Below are positions 1 to 10,683 of a stretch of 64,000 nt of DNA, piece by piece. The stretch is from the NCBI GenBank assembly GCA_021654635.1, contig AP025179.1, forward strand, positions 62,001 to 126,000, read 5' to 3'. Under the pieces are notes generated by a model that made no database searches, was not told the origin of the DNA, and saw only the letters and a list, made by a program, of their open reading frames with translations. This stretch comes from Mycobacterium kiyosense. GTDB taxonomy: Bacteria > Actinomycetota > Actinomycetes > Mycobacteriales > Mycobacteriaceae. Every line of letters starts with the position of its first letter. Positions within the stretch are counted from its first letter, which is position 1. A program made the translations under genes and the position numbers.

Positions 1-641
1 ACGCCGCGCCGGCGCAGTTCGGCGATCATCGTCTCGGCCATCAGCGCCGACCGGCCCAGGCATGCGGCCCGCGCCGCTTCCGGGTCGCGGCGCTGGATCG
101 CGGCGTTCTCGTCCTCGTAGAACGGCAGGATGTCCTCGCGGGTGTCCTGGTAGGTCATGAAGAAGACCCGGGGGATGAGGTTCTGCGAGGCGCGGATGGT
201 GGCGTGCAGGCGGGGCCCGGCGTACTCGTCGTTGACCATTCTGCGGTACTCCCAGGCGACCTCGGCGAAGTTCCGCGGGTCTCTGGCGGCGCGCAGCGAG
301 CGCATCAGCATGTCGAGTTCGGTCAGGATGCGTGCGGTCGGGTTGGCTGCCGCCCGCGCGGACGCGATGCCGTTGAGCAGGCCGTCGAGTTCGTGGTGTT
401 CCAGGACGGTGGCCTCGTCGAACCGCTCGACGAACGCGCCCCGGTGGTAGCGGGTGGAGACGATGCCGTCGTGTTCGAGTTGTACCAGCGCCTCTTGGAT
501 GGGGACCCGGCTGACGCCCAGGCCGTGCGCGATTTCGTTGCGGTCGACGCGGTCGCCGCCGCGCAATTTGCCGGTCAGCACCAGGTTGAGGACGTGGGTG
601 ACAACCTGGTCCTTCTCCTTGATCCCATATTTCTTAGGCAT
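1..641 (-). CDS. GntR-family (FadR/FCD-like) transcriptional regulator, partial at window edge
   Basis: Begins at the ATG complementary to 639-641 ([14 protein letters not shown]) and runs open to the window edge, so only the last residues are missing. The N-terminal 70 residues form a GntR winged helix-turn-helix ([19 protein letters not shown], where the recognition helix lies). The rest is an all-helical effector-binding region of the FCD type, ending in the visible part with AELRRRG. It is the positional equivalent of M. tuberculosis Rv0043c, downstream of the oxidoreductase gene on the same strand. The 98 bases upstream contain the palindrome TGACGTCA at 648-655, close to the start codon, which could be an autoregulatory site. 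The ligand cannot be inferred. Confidence 0.85.
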   Translation of the reverse strand, partial: MPKKYGIKEKDQVVTHVLNLVLTGKLRGGDRVDRNEIAHGLGVSRVPIQEALVQLEHDGIVSTRYHRGAFVERFDEATVLEHHELDGLLNGIASARAAANPTARILTELDMLMRSLRAARDPRNFAEVAWEYRRMVNDEYAGPRLHATIRASQNLIPRVFFMTYQDTREDILPFYEDENAAIQRRDPEAARAACLGRSALMAETMIAELRRRG

Positions 642-739
642 CAGTTCTGACGTCACTTTCGCCCCCCGAAAGGCTACTGGCGCCGACAGTTAACCATGAC
701 TTCGCGCGTCGGATGCAATGTTTTGCCGAGGAAACGCAT

Positions 740-1540
740 CTAGCGTGCGTTATCGCGCCATCGGCAGAGGGTTTGGGCATCCGTCAGGTCATAGTCGGGG
801 CCATCGCAGCCCACCGTCAGCAACGTGACGCCCAAGGCGGTCAGGGCTTCGGCGTTGGCGATCAGGTCGGCTCCGTGGCCGGCCGACGCCGAACGTTCGA
901 TTGTCGCGGGGTCCCGCCCGACGGCTTCGCAGTGGCCGCTCAGCACTTGGGCTTTGGCGGGGAACTCGTCGGCGGAGGCGAAGCTGTGCCAAATGTCGGC
1001 GTGCTCGGCGACCAGCCGCAGGGTCTTGCGTTCGCCGCCGCCGCCGATCAGCACGGGGATGTCGCGGGTCGGCGCCGGGTTCAGCTTGGCCAGCCGCGAC
1101 TTGATCCGCGGCATCGCCTCGGCCAGGTCGTCGAGTCGGCTGCCGGCGGTCCCGAACTCGTAGCCGTACTCGTCGTAGTCCTTCTGCTTCCATCCCGAGC
1201 CGATGCCCAGGATGAGTCGCCCATCGGAGATGTGGTCGACGGTGCGGGCCATGTCGGCGAGCAGCTCGGGGTTGCGGTAGGAGTTGCAGGTCACCAGGGC
1301 GCCGATCTGGATGCGCGAAGTCTGCTCGGCCCAGGCGCCAAGCATGGTCCAGCATTCGAAGTGGGCGCCGTCGGGGTCGCCGTAGAGCGGGAAGAAGTGG
1401 TCCCAGTTGAAGGCGACGTCGACGCCGATGTCCTCGCAGCGCCGCACGGCGTCGCGGATCTGGCTGTATTGCGGGGCGTGCTGGGGTTGCAGCTGTACGC
1501 CGACGCGGATCGGAAAATCGGGGAGCACGGGGGAGGTCAT
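740..1540 (-). CDS. LLM-class (luciferase-fold) F420-dependent oxidoreductase, Rv0044c-like
   Basis: A 266-residue protein of the bacterial luciferase-like monooxygenase fold; mycobacterial members usually use coenzyme F420 rather than FMN. Visible family features are the N-terminal strand RVGVQLQPQHAPQY, VAFNWDHFFPLYGDP near residue 40, the LGIGSGWKQKDYDEYG loop and the strand IPVLIGGGGERKTLRL. The frame is open further upstream, but the ATG at 1540 (MTSPVLPDFPIRV) matches the family N terminus and the upstream residues are low-complexity Arg-rich. It starts 17 bases after the alpha/beta hydrolase stop, so the two are probably co-transcribed. The substrate is unknown. Confidence 0.85.
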   Translation of the reverse strand: MTSPVLPDFPIRVGVQLQPQHAPQYSQIRDAVRRCEDIGVDVAFNWDHFFPLYGDPDGAHFECWTMLGAWAEQTSRIQIGALVTCNSYRNPELLADMARTVDHISDGRLILGIGSGWKQKDYDEYGYEFGTAGSRLDDLAEAMPRIKSRLAKLNPAPTRDIPVLIGGGGERKTLRLVAEHADIWHSFASADEFPAKAQVLSGHCEAVGRDPATIERSASAGHGADLIANAEALTALGVTLLTVGCDGPDYDLTDAQTLCRWRDNAR

Positions 1541-1557
1541 AGTGACCACCGTAGGCG

Positions 1558-2462
1558 CTAGCCTCCGTCGATCACCTTCCGCACGAGGTCGATCAGGGCG
1601 CGCGGCTGGTCGCTCTGCACCGAGTGGCCCGAGTTTTCGACGACGTGGGAGCCGCGGAATTTCGTTGCGCGCCTGGCTAATTCGCTGACGTCGTCGTCGT
1701 TGACGAAGCCGGAGGTGCCGCCGCGCACCAGGGTCACCGGGGCTGACAGGGCATCGACGTCGTCCCACAGGCTGTCGAAGTCGGGGAACTTGCGGATGGT
1801 GTCGTAGCGCCAGGTCCAGTTGCCGTTGTCCAGCCGGCGCGAGTTGTGGAACACGCCGCGACGCAACGCCTTGACCTCGCGGTGCGGGGCGGCGGCGACG
1901 GTCAGGTCCAGCATCGCCTGGAAGCTGGGGAACTCCCGCTCACCGGCCATCAGTTCCACCGTGCCGCGCTGTTCCTTGGTCATCTCGGAGTGCCGTGCCA
2001 GCGCCGAGGGGGTGACGTCGACGAGCACCAACTCGTCCACCAGTTCGGGCGCCAACGCGCCGAGCCGAATGGCGGTCAGGCCGCCCAGCGACATCCCGAC
2101 CACCAACTGCGCGGTCGGTGCCAGCTCCCGCAGCACCGGCACCAGGGCGTCGGCATTGTGCTGCGGCGAGTAGTCGCCGTCCTCGCGCCACGCCGAATGC
2201 CCGTGCCCGGGCAGATCGACGGCCAGCGCCGGTACACCCAGCCCGACGATCACGGTGTCCCACGTGTGCGCGTTCTGTCCGCCACCGTGCAGGAAGATCA
2301 CCCGCGGATCGGAGCCACCCCAGCGCAGCGCGCTGATGCCGCCCGAATTCACCCGCTCGACGGCCGGTAGGGGGGACCCGAAACGCCGGCTTGCTCGGCG
2401 TTTTCGGAGAGCAGGTCGAACTCGGAGAGCCCGGTCAATCCATCATCAGGGTGATCGCTCAC
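1558..2462 (-). CDS. Alpha/beta hydrolase, Rv0045c-like, frameshifted near its N terminus
   Basis: Alpha/beta hydrolase with oxyanion-hole segment IFLHGGGQNAHTWD, nucleophile elbow GMSLGG and a C-terminal SGHSVQSDQP carrying the catalytic His. Orthologue of the M. tuberculosis esterase Rv0045c. An uninterrupted frame begins only at 2352, but the true N terminus is recognisable upstream in another frame: GTG at 2462, then SDHPDDGLTGLSEFDLLSE and ENAEQAGVSGP. The frames join at a run of six G at 2370-2375, where four would keep the frame open. That points to a sequencing error or a recent frameshift. With the correction the protein is about 300 residues, close to the roughly 298 of Rv0045c. The physiological substrate is not known. 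Confidence 0.85.
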
Positions 2463-2504
2463 CCCTGCGACATTACGATGCCCGCTCAGGCGGGCCAGGG
2501 CCGG

Positions 2505-3611
2505 TCAGCCCCCGATGATGAACTCTTCGAGCTGAGTGCGCGCGACGTCGTCGGGCAGCTGCTCGGGCGGGCTCTTCATCAGGTACGCCGACGCCGGCAG
2601 CACCGGGCCGCCGATGCCGCGGTCCTTGGCGATCTTGGCCGCCCGCACCGCGTCGATGATGATGCCGGCGGAGTTCGGCGAGTCCCACACCTCGAGCTTG
2701 TACTCCAGGTTCAGCGGCACGTCGCCGAAGGCGCGGCCTTCCAGGCGCACGTATGCCCATTTGCGGTCGTCGAGCCAGGCGACGTGGTCGGACGGGCCGA
2801 TGTGGACGTTCTTGTCCTCGACCTTGCCGGCGAGCGATCCGGTGAGGTTGGACGTCACGGCCTGGGTCTTGGAGACCTTCTTGGATTCCAGCCGCTCCCG
2901 CTCCAGCATGTTCTTGAAGTCCATGTTGCCGCCGACGTTGAGCTGGTAGGTGCGGTCCAGCGTGACGCCGCGGTCCTCGAACAGCTTGGCCATCACCCGG
3001 TGGGTGATGGTGGCCCCGACCTGGCTCTTGATGTCGTCGCCGATGATCGGGACGCCGGCATCCTTGAACTTCTTGGCCCACACCGGGTCGGAGGCGATGA
3101 ACACCGGCAGCGCGTTGACGAACGCCACGCCGGCGTCGATGGCGCACTGGGCGTAGAACTTGTCGGCCTCCTCGGAGCCCACCGGTAGGTAGGACACCAG
3201 CACGTCGACCTTGTTGTCCTTGAGCACCTTGACCACGTCGACCGGCTCGTCGTCGGAGAGTTCGATGGTGTCGGCGTAGTACTTGCCGATGCCGTCGAGG
3301 GTCGGGCCGCGCTGCACCACCACGTTGGTGGGGGGCACGTCGGCGATCTTGATGGTGTTGTTCTCCGAGGCGTAGATCGCGTCGGACAGGTCGAAGCCCA
3401 CCTTCTTGGCGTCCACGTCGAAGGCGGCCACGAACTTGACGTCGCGGACGTGGTACGGGCCGAACCGGACGTGCATCAGGCCGGGGACCGAGGCGGTGTC
3501 GTCGGCGTTGTAGTAGTACTCGACGCCCTGAACCAGCGAGGACGCGCAGTTTCCGACGCCGACGATGGCGACTCGTACCTCAGACGCCTGGGGCGCGTTC
3601 TGCTCACTCAT
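2505..3611 (-). CDS. ino1: Inositol-1-phosphate synthase
   Basis: 368-residue myo-inositol-1-phosphate synthase. It isomerises glucose 6-phosphate to inositol 1-phosphate, using bound NAD as a transient oxidant, and supplies inositol for phosphatidylinositol, PIMs, lipoarabinomannan and mycothiol. The N terminus holds the Rossmann motif VAIVGVGNC (residues 14-22). Further on are the family segments [16 protein letters not shown] and [11 protein letters not shown], and the catalytic [11 protein letters not shown] around residue 225. Length and sequence match M. tuberculosis Rv0046c. A ribosome-binding site AGGAGAA precedes the ATG. The next gene upstream on this strand is a PadR regulator. Confidence 0.97.
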   Translation of the reverse strand: MSEQNAPQASEVRVAIVGVGNCASSLVQGVEYYYNADDTASVPGLMHVRFGPYHVRDVKFVAAFDVDAKKVGFDLSDAIYASENNTIKIADVPPTNVVVQRGPTLDGIGKYYADTIELSDDEPVDVVKVLKDNKVDVLVSYLPVGSEEADKFYAQCAIDAGVAFVNALPVFIASDPVWAKKFKDAGVPIIGDDIKSQVGATITHRVMAKLFEDRGVTLDRTYQLNVGGNMDFKNMLERERLESKKVSKTQAVTSNLTGSLAGKVEDKNVHIGPSDHVAWLDDRKWAYVRLEGRAFGDVPLNLEYKLEVWDSPNSAGIIIDAVRAAKIAKDRGIGGPVLPASAYLMKSPPEQLPDDVARTQLEEFIIGG

Positions 3612-3687
3612 TTGGGCGTTCTCCTAACCTTTCGAACTCTTCGTTCTTGAATGTGCGTTGTCGTGCGCGGTTGGTCGTGCGGGGTGG

Positions 3688-4230
3688 TTACGTCTGTTCG
3701 ACGGGATTGGGTGCCGCCCGTTCGGCGGCGATGAGCTCGTTGAGCCACTTGACCTCGCGCTCGCTGGACTCGAGCCCGAGTTGATGCAGTTGACGGGTGT
3801 AGCGATCGAACGAGCTACTGGCCCGTGCCACCGCTTCGCGCAGACCTTCGCGGCGTTCCTCGACCTGGCGGCGGCGGCCTTCCAGGATGCGCATCCGCGC
3901 TTCGGCCGGCGTGCGATTGAAAAATGCCAGGTGCACGCCGAAGCCGTCGTCGGTGTAGTTGTGCGGGCCGGTGTCGGCGACCAGCTCGCTGAAGCGACGG
4001 CGGCCCTCGTCGGTCAGTTGGTAGACCCGGCGGGCCCGGCGTACCGGCATCCCGGCCGGTGCGGCGTTCTCGGCGATCAGGCCGTCGGCCTGCATGCGCC
4101 GCAGCGCTGGGTACAACGAACCGTAGGAGAATGCGCGGAAGGCGCCGAGGAGGCCGGTCAGCCGCTTGCGCAGCTCGTAGCCATGCATCGGCGACTCGAT
4201 CAGCAGGCCCAGAATCGCGAGTTCCAGCAA
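3688..4230 (-). CDS. PadR-family transcriptional regulator, Rv0047c-like
   Basis: 180-residue PadR-type repressor. The N-terminal winged helix runs from LELAILGLLIESPMHGYELR to about residue 85 (SYGSLYPALRRMQADGLI), followed by the dimerisation helices of the Vir/PadR C-terminal domain. Orthologous in position to Rv0047c, directly upstream of ino1. The ino1 gap is only 76 bases, so it may be in the same transcript and may control inositol synthesis; that is an inference. The 160-base upstream region carries a short inverted repeat TATCG-CCC-CGATA at 4310-4322 that could be its operator. Confidence 0.9.
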   Translation of the reverse strand: MLELAILGLLIESPMHGYELRKRLTGLLGAFRAFSYGSLYPALRRMQADGLIAENAAPAGMPVRRARRVYQLTDEGRRRFSELVADTGPHNYTDDGFGVHLAFFNRTPAEARMRILEGRRRQVEERREGLREAVARASSSFDRYTRQLHQLGLESSEREVKWLNELIAAERAAPNPVEQT

Positions 4231-4392
4231 CGAGTCACCTCCTTCTGCGTGGCTTGACCGTTCGGCCGATACTTCGGGCGTTACGAAGCTTCGACGCCTC
4301 GCGTCATAGTATCGCCCCGATATATTAGCGACAACTCAACCGTCTGTTAGTGCTCTGTTCGTCACACGGAAGCTTTGCTGCGGCCGACCCGT

Positions 4393-5241
4393 TCAGCTGA
4401 CGTAGTTGACCTGTTTGACGGTGCCGTCGCCGGCCAACGCGATGTAGCCGCTGCCGTAATCGCTGGACACGTAGATGGTCAGCGTCAGGCCACCGGGCGC
4501 GGTTGGGTCTTTGCCCGGTTCCACGATCAGGTAGCTGCTCTTGACGTCGGATTGCTTGATGCCGACGGTCTCCGGGGCCCCGCGCATGACGCCGACCACC
4601 GCCTTGACGTCGAATTTGCCCAGGTCGACCAGCTCGGTGTCGGTGCTGCTCTTGGCCGAGGTGCTGGGGTCGCCCCAGCCGCCGCGGTAGGTGTAGTTGA
4701 GCACCCGACGGTCGTCGGCGGGGTCTTTGCGTTCGAACGAGGCGTAGGTCGGGTAGATCACCAAGCGGTAGCCCAGGGTGTCGCCGAAGCGCTTGCGCGT
4801 CTGCTCCATCAGTCCGGTGAGACCACCAAGGGAGTGCAGTTGTCTGGGTGGGGTGAGCACCACCGGCGCGACGCCGTCGGACTTGGCGCCGGGATCGGAG
4901 GTGAAGTCCAGCGGTGAGGTGGTGTTGCCGTAGAGACCCCAGCCGATGCCGATGCCCAGCAGCACCGTCACCCCGAGTGCGGCCGCGGCCAAGCCCAGTC
5001 CCGGCCGCGGGCTGCGTAGCTTGGTCGCCGGCGTCTTGACCAGCGTGCTGTGGAATTGCAGATCGGTCACCAGGCGCTGTAACTCGCCCAGCGTCACGGC
5101 CTGGGTTGCCGAACTGACGCGCTCTCGGTGTTCCTCCGCGGAGATCTCACCGTCGGCCAGGGCGTTGTCGAGAATCTGGCACGTCTCTTGCCGGTCAGTG
5201 TCTTTTGCTCGGGTCGAAGTCGAACCGGACCATATCGCCAC
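4393..5241 (-). CDS. DUF1707-domain membrane protein, Rv0048c-like
   Basis: About 282 residues. The N terminus is a DUF1707 domain (RAKDTDRQETCQILDNALAD, then EEHRERVSSATQA) followed by one transmembrane segment (GLGLAAAALGVTVLLGIGIG) and an extracytoplasmic domain of about 170 residues rich in Tyr/Asp/Gly. DUF1707 is a small cytoplasmic domain common in actinobacterial membrane proteins, of unknown function. The frame is open to 5553, but upstream residues overlap the divergent gene and look non-coding. The GTG at 5241 gives a length like the M. tuberculosis orthologue, though the exact start is uncertain. It sits beside the PBP gene ponA1, so a cell-envelope role is plausible but unproven. 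Confidence 0.8.
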   Translation of the reverse strand: MAIWSGSTSTRAKDTDRQETCQILDNALADGEISAEEHRERVSSATQAVTLGELQRLVTDLQFHSTLVKTPATKLRSPRPGLGLAAAALGVTVLLGIGIGWGLYGNTTSPLDFTSDPGAKSDGVAPVVLTPPRQLHSLGGLTGLMEQTRKRFGDTLGYRLVIYPTYASFERKDPADDRRVLNYTYRGGWGDPSTSAKSSTDTELVDLGKFDVKAVVGVMRGAPETVGIKQSDVKSSYLIVEPGKDPTAPGGLTLTIYVSSDYGSGYIALAGDGTVKQVNYVS

Positions 5242-5340
5242 GGACTGATCGTAGGAGTCCGGTACCCGACTCGCCGCAAGCGCACGACAACAGACTGTGT
5301 TGCATATCGGCGCCGGGGAGGGGGACGTACTCTGGTCAGC

Positions 5341-5745
5341 GTGCGACTGCAGCGACAGGTGGTGGATTACGCGCTTCGGCGGCGCTCGCTGCTGGCCGAG
5401 GTGTACTCCGGGCGTACCGGAGTGTCCGAGGTCTGCGACGCCAACCCGTATTTGCTGCGCGCGGCCAAGTTTCACGGGAAACAAAGCCAGGTCATGTGCC
5501 CGATCTGCCGCAAGGAGCAGCTGACGCTGGTGTCCTGGGTTTTCGGCGAGCATCTGGGTGCGGTGTCAGGGTCGGCGCGCACCGCCGAAGAGCTGGTCTT
5601 GCTGGCCACTCGCTTCTCCGAGTTTGCTGTACATGTGGTGGAGGTGTGCCGCACGTGCAGCTGGAATCACCTGGTCAAGTCCTACGTGCTCGGTGCGCCA
5701 CGCCCCGCGCAACCGCCGAGGAAATCCCGCACTGCCAGTGAGTAA
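5341..5745 (+). CDS. Conserved actinobacterial protein with two CxxC motifs, Rv0049-like (DUF5318)
   Basis: 134 residues from a GTG at 5341 (VRLQRQVVDYALRRRSLLAE). Two Cys pairs, CPIC near residue 60 and CRTC near residue 103, suggest a zinc-ribbon-like fold. Corresponds in position and length to M. tuberculosis Rv0049, a family restricted to actinobacteria and listed, as I recall, as DUF5318. Its stop overlaps the GTG start of ponA1 (5738), so the two are translationally coupled, pointing to a link with peptidoglycan synthesis. The function is not known. Confidence 0.85.
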   Translation: MRLQRQVVDYALRRRSLLAEVYSGRTGVSEVCDANPYLLRAAKFHGKQSQVMCPICRKEQLTLVSWVFGEHLGAVSGSARTAEELVLLATRFSEFAVHVVEVCRTCSWNHLVKSYVLGAPRPAQPPRKSRTASE

Positions 5746-8303
5746 CGACGGACGCCATCACCAGTCGTCCAGCGACACCCCGGACGAGCCGACGACTGAA
5801 GGCGGCAAGCATTCCGGCGGCGACGGTCCGGGGGCAGCGGGAGTAACGGGGGCGACGGGTGCCCGCTCGGTACCGCGCCGCGCGGTACCGCCCGACGACC
5901 GGTTGACGACGATCATTCCGGCCGTGCCCGACGAGCGGACGTCCCGGCACGCGGACCCCATCGAGGAGGTCAAGGCCGCGCTGGACAACCCGCCCCAGCC
6001 CGACCATCTCGACCAGGTCAAGGCCGCGCTGGAGTCGCCGTCGTCCCGCGCCGGGCGACGATATGGCGCCGCCGACCGGCGCCCACCGGGCGGGCCTCCA
6101 CCGTCGGGTCCGACGGGGCCCGCGGGCGGACCGGCGGGTCGGCCGCGGCCGAGGTGGAGCGAGCAGATCAACTGGCGGTGGGTCCGCCGATCGCTGTACC
6201 TCAGCGCGGCAGTGCTGATCCTGCTGCCGATCGTCACTTTCACCATGGCGTACTTCATCGTCGAGGTGCCCCGGCCCGGGGACATCCGCACCAACCAGGT
6301 GTCCACCATCCTGGCCAGCGACGGTAGCGAGATCGCCAAAATCGTTCCGCCCGAAGGTAATCGGGTCGACGTGAACCTCAGCCAGGTGCCGGTGCACGTG
6401 CGTCAGGCGGTGATCGCCGCCGAGGACCGCGGCTTCTATTCCAATCCCGGCTTCTCGTTCAGCGGCTTCGCCCGGGCGGCGCGCAACAACCTGTTCGGCG
6501 GTGACCTGCAGGGCGGCTCGACGATCACCCAGCAGTACGTCAAGAACGCCTTGGTCGGCTCGGCGCAACACGGGCTGAGCGGAATGATGCGCAAGGCCAA
6601 AGAGCTCGTGATCGCCACCAAGATGGCGGGGGAGTGGTCCAAAGACGATGTGCTGCAGGCTTATCTGAACATCATCTATTTCGGGCGCGGCGCCTACGGC
6701 ATCTCGGCGGCGTCCAAGGCCTACTTCGACAAACCCGTGGAACAGCTCACCGTGTCCGAAGGCGCGCTGCTGGCCGCCCTGATCCGGCGACCGTCCACGC
6801 TGGACCCGGCCGTGGATCCCGACGGCGCACTGGCCCGCTGGAACTGGGTGCTCGACGGCATGGTGGAGACCAAGGCGCTGTCCGCCGGCGACCGCGCCAA
6901 ACAGGTGTTCCCCCCCACCGTGTCGCCGGACCAGGCACGTGCCGCCAATCAGCCGACCGGACCGAACGGGTTGATCGAACGTCAGGTCACCAAGGAACTG
7001 ATGGATCTGTTCAACATCGATGAACAGACGCTGAACACCCAGGGACTGCAGGTCACCACCACTATCGATCCGCAGGCGCAGCAGGCCGCGGAGAAGGCCG
7101 TCGCCAAATACCTCGAGGGCGAGGATCCTCAGATGCGGGCGGCGGTGGTGTCGATCGACCCGCACACCGGCGCGGTGAAGGCCTACTACGGCGGGTCCAA
7201 CGCTCAGGGCTTCGACTTCGCGCAGGCGGGGTTGCAGACCGGGTCGTCGTTCAAGGTGTTCGCCTTGGTCGCCGCGCTGGAGCAGGGCATCGGGCTGGGC
7301 TACCAGGTGGACAGCTCGCCGTTGACCGTCGACGGCATCAAGATCACCAACGTCGAGGGTGAAAGCTGCGGGACCTGCAATCTGGCCCAGGCGCTGAAGA
7401 TGTCGCTGAACACGTCGTACTACCGGTTGATGCTCAAGCTCAAAGGCGGCCCGCAGGCGGTGGCCGACGCCGCGCACCAGGCCGGTATCGCCCAGAGCTT
7501 CCCCCGGCGTGTCGCACACGCTGTCCGAAGACGGTAACGGCGGCCCGCCCAACAACGGAATCGTGTTGGGGCAGTACCAGACCCGGGTGATCGACATGGC
7601 CAGCGCCTACGCCACGCTGGCCGCGTCGGGCGTCTACCACCGGCCGCACTTCGTGCAGAAGGTGGTCAATGCCGAGGGCCAGGTCCTCTTCGACGCCGGC
7701 ACCGCCGCCAACGGCGGTGAGGAACGCATCCCGAAGGCGGTGGCCGACAACGTGACTGCCGCGATGCAGCCGATCGCCGGGTACTCCCGCGGCCACAACC
7801 TGGCCGGGGGGGCGGCCGTCGGCGGCCAAGACCGGGACCACGCAGTTGGGGGACACCACTTCGAACAAGGACGCGTGGATGGTCGGGTACACGCCGTCGC
7901 TGGCGACGGCGGTGTGGGTGGGCACCGTCAAGGGTGACCAGCCGCTGGTGACCGCGTCGGGCGGAGCCGTCTACGGCTCGGGTCTGCCGTCGGACATCTG
8001 GAAGGCGACGATGGACGGCGCGCTGAAAGGCACCCAGAACGAGACCTTCCCCAAGCCCACCGAGATCGGCGGATATGCGGGGTGCCCGCACCGCCGCCGC
8101 CCCCGCCGGCCCCACCCTCGGAGACCGTGATCCAACCCACCGTGGAGGTGGCACCGGGGATCACCGTCCCGGTCGGCCCGCCCACCACGATCACGCTGGC
8201 GCCGCCGGCCCCCGGTGGCCCGCCTGCGCCAGGGGTTCCAGCGCCGGGTGCGCCGGGTGCGCCGGGCGGTGGGCCGCCCGCCGACGTGCCCAACCCGCCG
8301 TGA
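5738..8303 (+). CDS. ponA1: Bifunctional class A penicillin-binding protein PonA1 (three frameshifts)
   Basis: Peptidoglycan glycosyltransferase/transpeptidase, orthologue of Rv0050. Order of parts: disordered cytoplasmic N-terminal tail of about 150 residues, transmembrane helix (about 151-173), GT51 glycosyltransferase with catalytic Glu in AAEDRGFYSNPGFS (Glu229), transpeptidase with the SxxK motif TGSSFKVF (Ser503, Lys506) and KTG(T) triad, then a Pro-rich C-terminal tail. The frame breaks at 7501-7505 (C run, +1), 7806-7812 (G run, +1) and 8079-8082 (G run, -1). Correcting these gives one protein of about 854 residues. PonA1 is important for mycobacterial polar growth, and three homopolymer breaks in one gene look like sequencing errors. 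The GTG start at 5738 gives the long-tail form. The stop overlaps the next GTG. Confidence 0.9.
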
Positions 8304-9933
8304 CCCGTCCTGAGGTCACGGCGTCGACGCAGCGCGCCGAGATTTCGCCACAACCGCTGGCCGCCGACCGGCGTAGCGCCGACAGCCGCGATTGCCCGAG
8401 CCGCAACGACGTGCTGGGTGCCGCGCTGGCCGGCCTGATCGGCGGTCCGGTGGGCCGGCACGCGATGATCGGCCGCACCCGGTTCATGACGCCGCTGCGG
8501 GTGATGATCGCCATCGCCCTGGTGTTTCTGGCACTGGGTTGGTCGACGAAGGCGGCGTGCCTGCAGAGCACCGGTAAGGGATCCGGGGATCAGCGGGTGG
8601 CCAACTGGGACAACCAACGTGCCTATTACGAGTTGTGCTATTCCGACACGGTTCCGCTGTACGGAGCGGAGCTGCTGAGTCAGGGCAAGTTTCCCTATAA
8701 ATCCAGCTGGACCGAGACCGACAGCAACGGTGCCCCGCAGATCCGCTACGACGGCAAGGTCGCGGTGCGCTACATGGAATATCCGGTGGTGACCGGGGTG
8801 TACCAGTATCTTTCGATGGCGCTGGCCAAGACCTACACGGCGGTGAGCAAGGTTGCACCGCTGCCGGTGGTCGCCGAAGTGGTGATGTTTTTCAACTTCT
8901 CCGCACTCGGCTTGGCGCTGGCCTGGCTGGCCACCGTGTGGGCGACCTCAGGGCTGGCCGGACGCCGGATCTGGGACGCGGCCCTGGTCTCCGCCTCACC
9001 CCCTGGTGATCTTTCAGATCTTCACCAATTTCGACGCGCTGGCAACGGCTTTCGCGATGGGCGGGTTGCTGGCCTGGGCGCGCCGAAAACCCTGGCTCGC
9101 CGGCGTGTTGATCGGGCTGGGCGCCGCGGCCAAGCTTTATCCGTTGCTGTTTCTGGGCCCACTGCTGGTGCTGGGGATCAGGTCCGGGCGCCTCGGCGGC
9201 GTGGCGCGCACCGCGGGGCGCCGCTGCGGCGACCTGGCTGGCGGTGAATCTGCCCGTGCTGGTGCTCTATCCGCGCGGCTGGTCAGAGTTCTTCCGGCTC
9301 AACACCCGTCGCGGTGACGACATGGACTCGCTGTTCAACGTCGTCAAGTCGTTCACCGGTTGGCGCGGTTTCGACTCGTCGCTAGGTTTCTGGGAGCCGC
9401 CCACCGTACTGAATGCCGTAGTCACGGTGCTTTTCGCGTTGGCATGTGCGGCAATCGCCTACATCGCCTGCACGGCGCCGCAACGGCCGCGGGTGGCGCA
9501 ACTGGTCTTCTTGGTGGTGGCGGCATTCCTGCTCACCAACAAGGTGTGGAGCCCGCAGTTCTCGCTGTGGCTGGTGCCGTTGGCCGTCCTGGCGTTGCCG
9601 CACCGCCGAGTTCTGTTGGCGTGGATGACGATCGACGCGCTCGTCTGGGTGCCGCGGATGTACTACTTGTACGGCAACGCCAGCCGGTCGCTGCCGGAGC
9701 AATGGTTCACCGCCACGGTGCTGCTTCGTGACATCGCGGTAATGACCTTGTGCGCCTTGGTTATTCGGCAGATTTATCGACCTGACGAAGACCTGGTGCG
9801 CTGGCACGGCCGGGTCGACGACCCCGCCGGGGGGATTTACGACCGGGCACCCGATGCGATGCCCGAGTGGCTGCGCCGCCGGCCGCAGCCCGACGCGGCG
9901 ACACCGCTTGCAGCTGCCGGGACAGGTAGCTGA
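8300..9933 (+). CDS. Polytopic GT87-like membrane glycosyltransferase, Rv0051-like (two frameshifts)
   Basis: Multi-pass membrane protein with the look of a polyprenol-phosphate-mannose-dependent (GT87/GT-C) transferase: hydrophobic helices alternate with short loops, and an early extracytoplasmic segment carries YELCYSDTVPLYGAELLSQG. Positional orthologue of Rv0051. GTG at 8300 overlaps the ponA1 stop (GTGA). Breaks at 8999-9003 (C run, +1) and 9215-9218 (G run, +1) split it. Corrected length is about 543 residues, near that of the M. tuberculosis protein. The donor and acceptor are not established. The overlap with ponA1 suggests a joint role in envelope assembly. Confidence 0.8.
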
Positions 9934-10572
9934 TGCGGGTCGCCATTCCGGTGTTCCCGCGGTTCACGGCGCTGGATGCGATCGGGCCATACGAAGTGCT
10001 GCAACGCATCCCGTCGGTCGACGTGGTGTTCGTCGGGCACGAGCGCGGTGAGGTCCGCACCGAGAACAACATGCTCGGTGTCAGACTGCGACGCCACCTT
10101 CGACGAGGTCGCCACGCCCGACGTGGTGGTGGTTCCCGGGGGCATCGGGACCCGCGCACTCATCGGCGATGAAACCCTATGTGGCTGGCTGCAATCCGTG
10201 CATCCGGGAACCCGGTTCACCACCTCGGTGTGCACCGGCGCGCTGCTGCTGGCGAGTGCCGGGCTGCTGGACGGGCTCACCGCAACCACGCATTGGCGGG
10301 CGGTCGAGGAACTCAACGCGCTGGGGGCGCGGTACGTGCCGGAGCGGGTTGTCGAGCATCCGGCGCACCGCGTCATCACCGCGGCGGGTGTATCCAGCGG
10401 TATCGACATGGCGCTGCGGCTGGTCGAGCTGCTGGTCGACCGGGAGGCCGCCCAAGCCGCCCAGCTGCTGATCGAGTACGACCCGCAGCCGCCGTTCGAT
10501 ACCGGCGCGTGGGCCAAAGCCGACCCGGCGACGCAGGCCCGGGCCGCGGAGTTCGCTCGCGCCCGGAAGTGA
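9933..10572 (+). CDS. DJ-1/PfpI (ThiJ)-family protein, Rv0052-like (one frameshift)
   Basis: About 212 residues with the DJ-1/PfpI fold: FPRFTALDAIGPYEVLQRIP at the N terminus, VVVVPGGIGTRALI in the middle, and the nucleophile elbow SVCTGALLLASAG with the conserved Cys. The later segment ATTHWRAVEEL is typical of the GATase1/isonitrile-hydratase-like branch. The ATG at 9933 overlaps the preceding stop (ATGA). The frame changes by one base between about 10078 and 10085; unlike most breaks in this window, this site is not a clear homopolymer. Probably a glyoxalase/deglycase or hydratase-like enzyme, with unknown substrate. Confidence 0.8.
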
Positions 10573-10621
10573 ATTTCCAGCTCAGCCCGGCGTCCGGTAC
10601 CCTAGGGCGGTTGCCGACGCA

Positions 10622-10656
10622 GGCGACCCTCCTGCCACGGAACGTCCGTGGCCGCC
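10622..10656 (+). promoter_or_regulatory. Bulged hairpin in the rpsF 5' leader, candidate S6:S18 autoregulatory element
   Basis: A 7-bp perfect stem GCCACGG/CCGTGGC (10634-10640 and 10646-10652) with loop AACGT sits inside a second stem GGCG/CGCC (10622-10625, 10653-10656). A one-sided bulge (10626-10633) lies between them. It ends 28 bases before the rpsF start. Many bacteria autoregulate the rpsF-rpsR operon through an S6:S18-binding leader hairpin with an asymmetric bulge. The layout fits, but the conserved CCG in the bulge is not clear here. Confidence 0.4.
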
Positions 10657-10683
10657 CAGACCAGAGGAGGTGATGAGGTCCCT

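Noticed and set aside
713..1561. Plus-strand open frame over the F420-type oxidoreductase
   Set aside because: No family features; the minus-strand frame matches a known conserved gene.
5675..7597. Long open frame on the minus strand over ponA1
   Set aside because: Antisense shadow of a GC-rich gene; the plus strand encodes a clear PBP with catalytic motifs.
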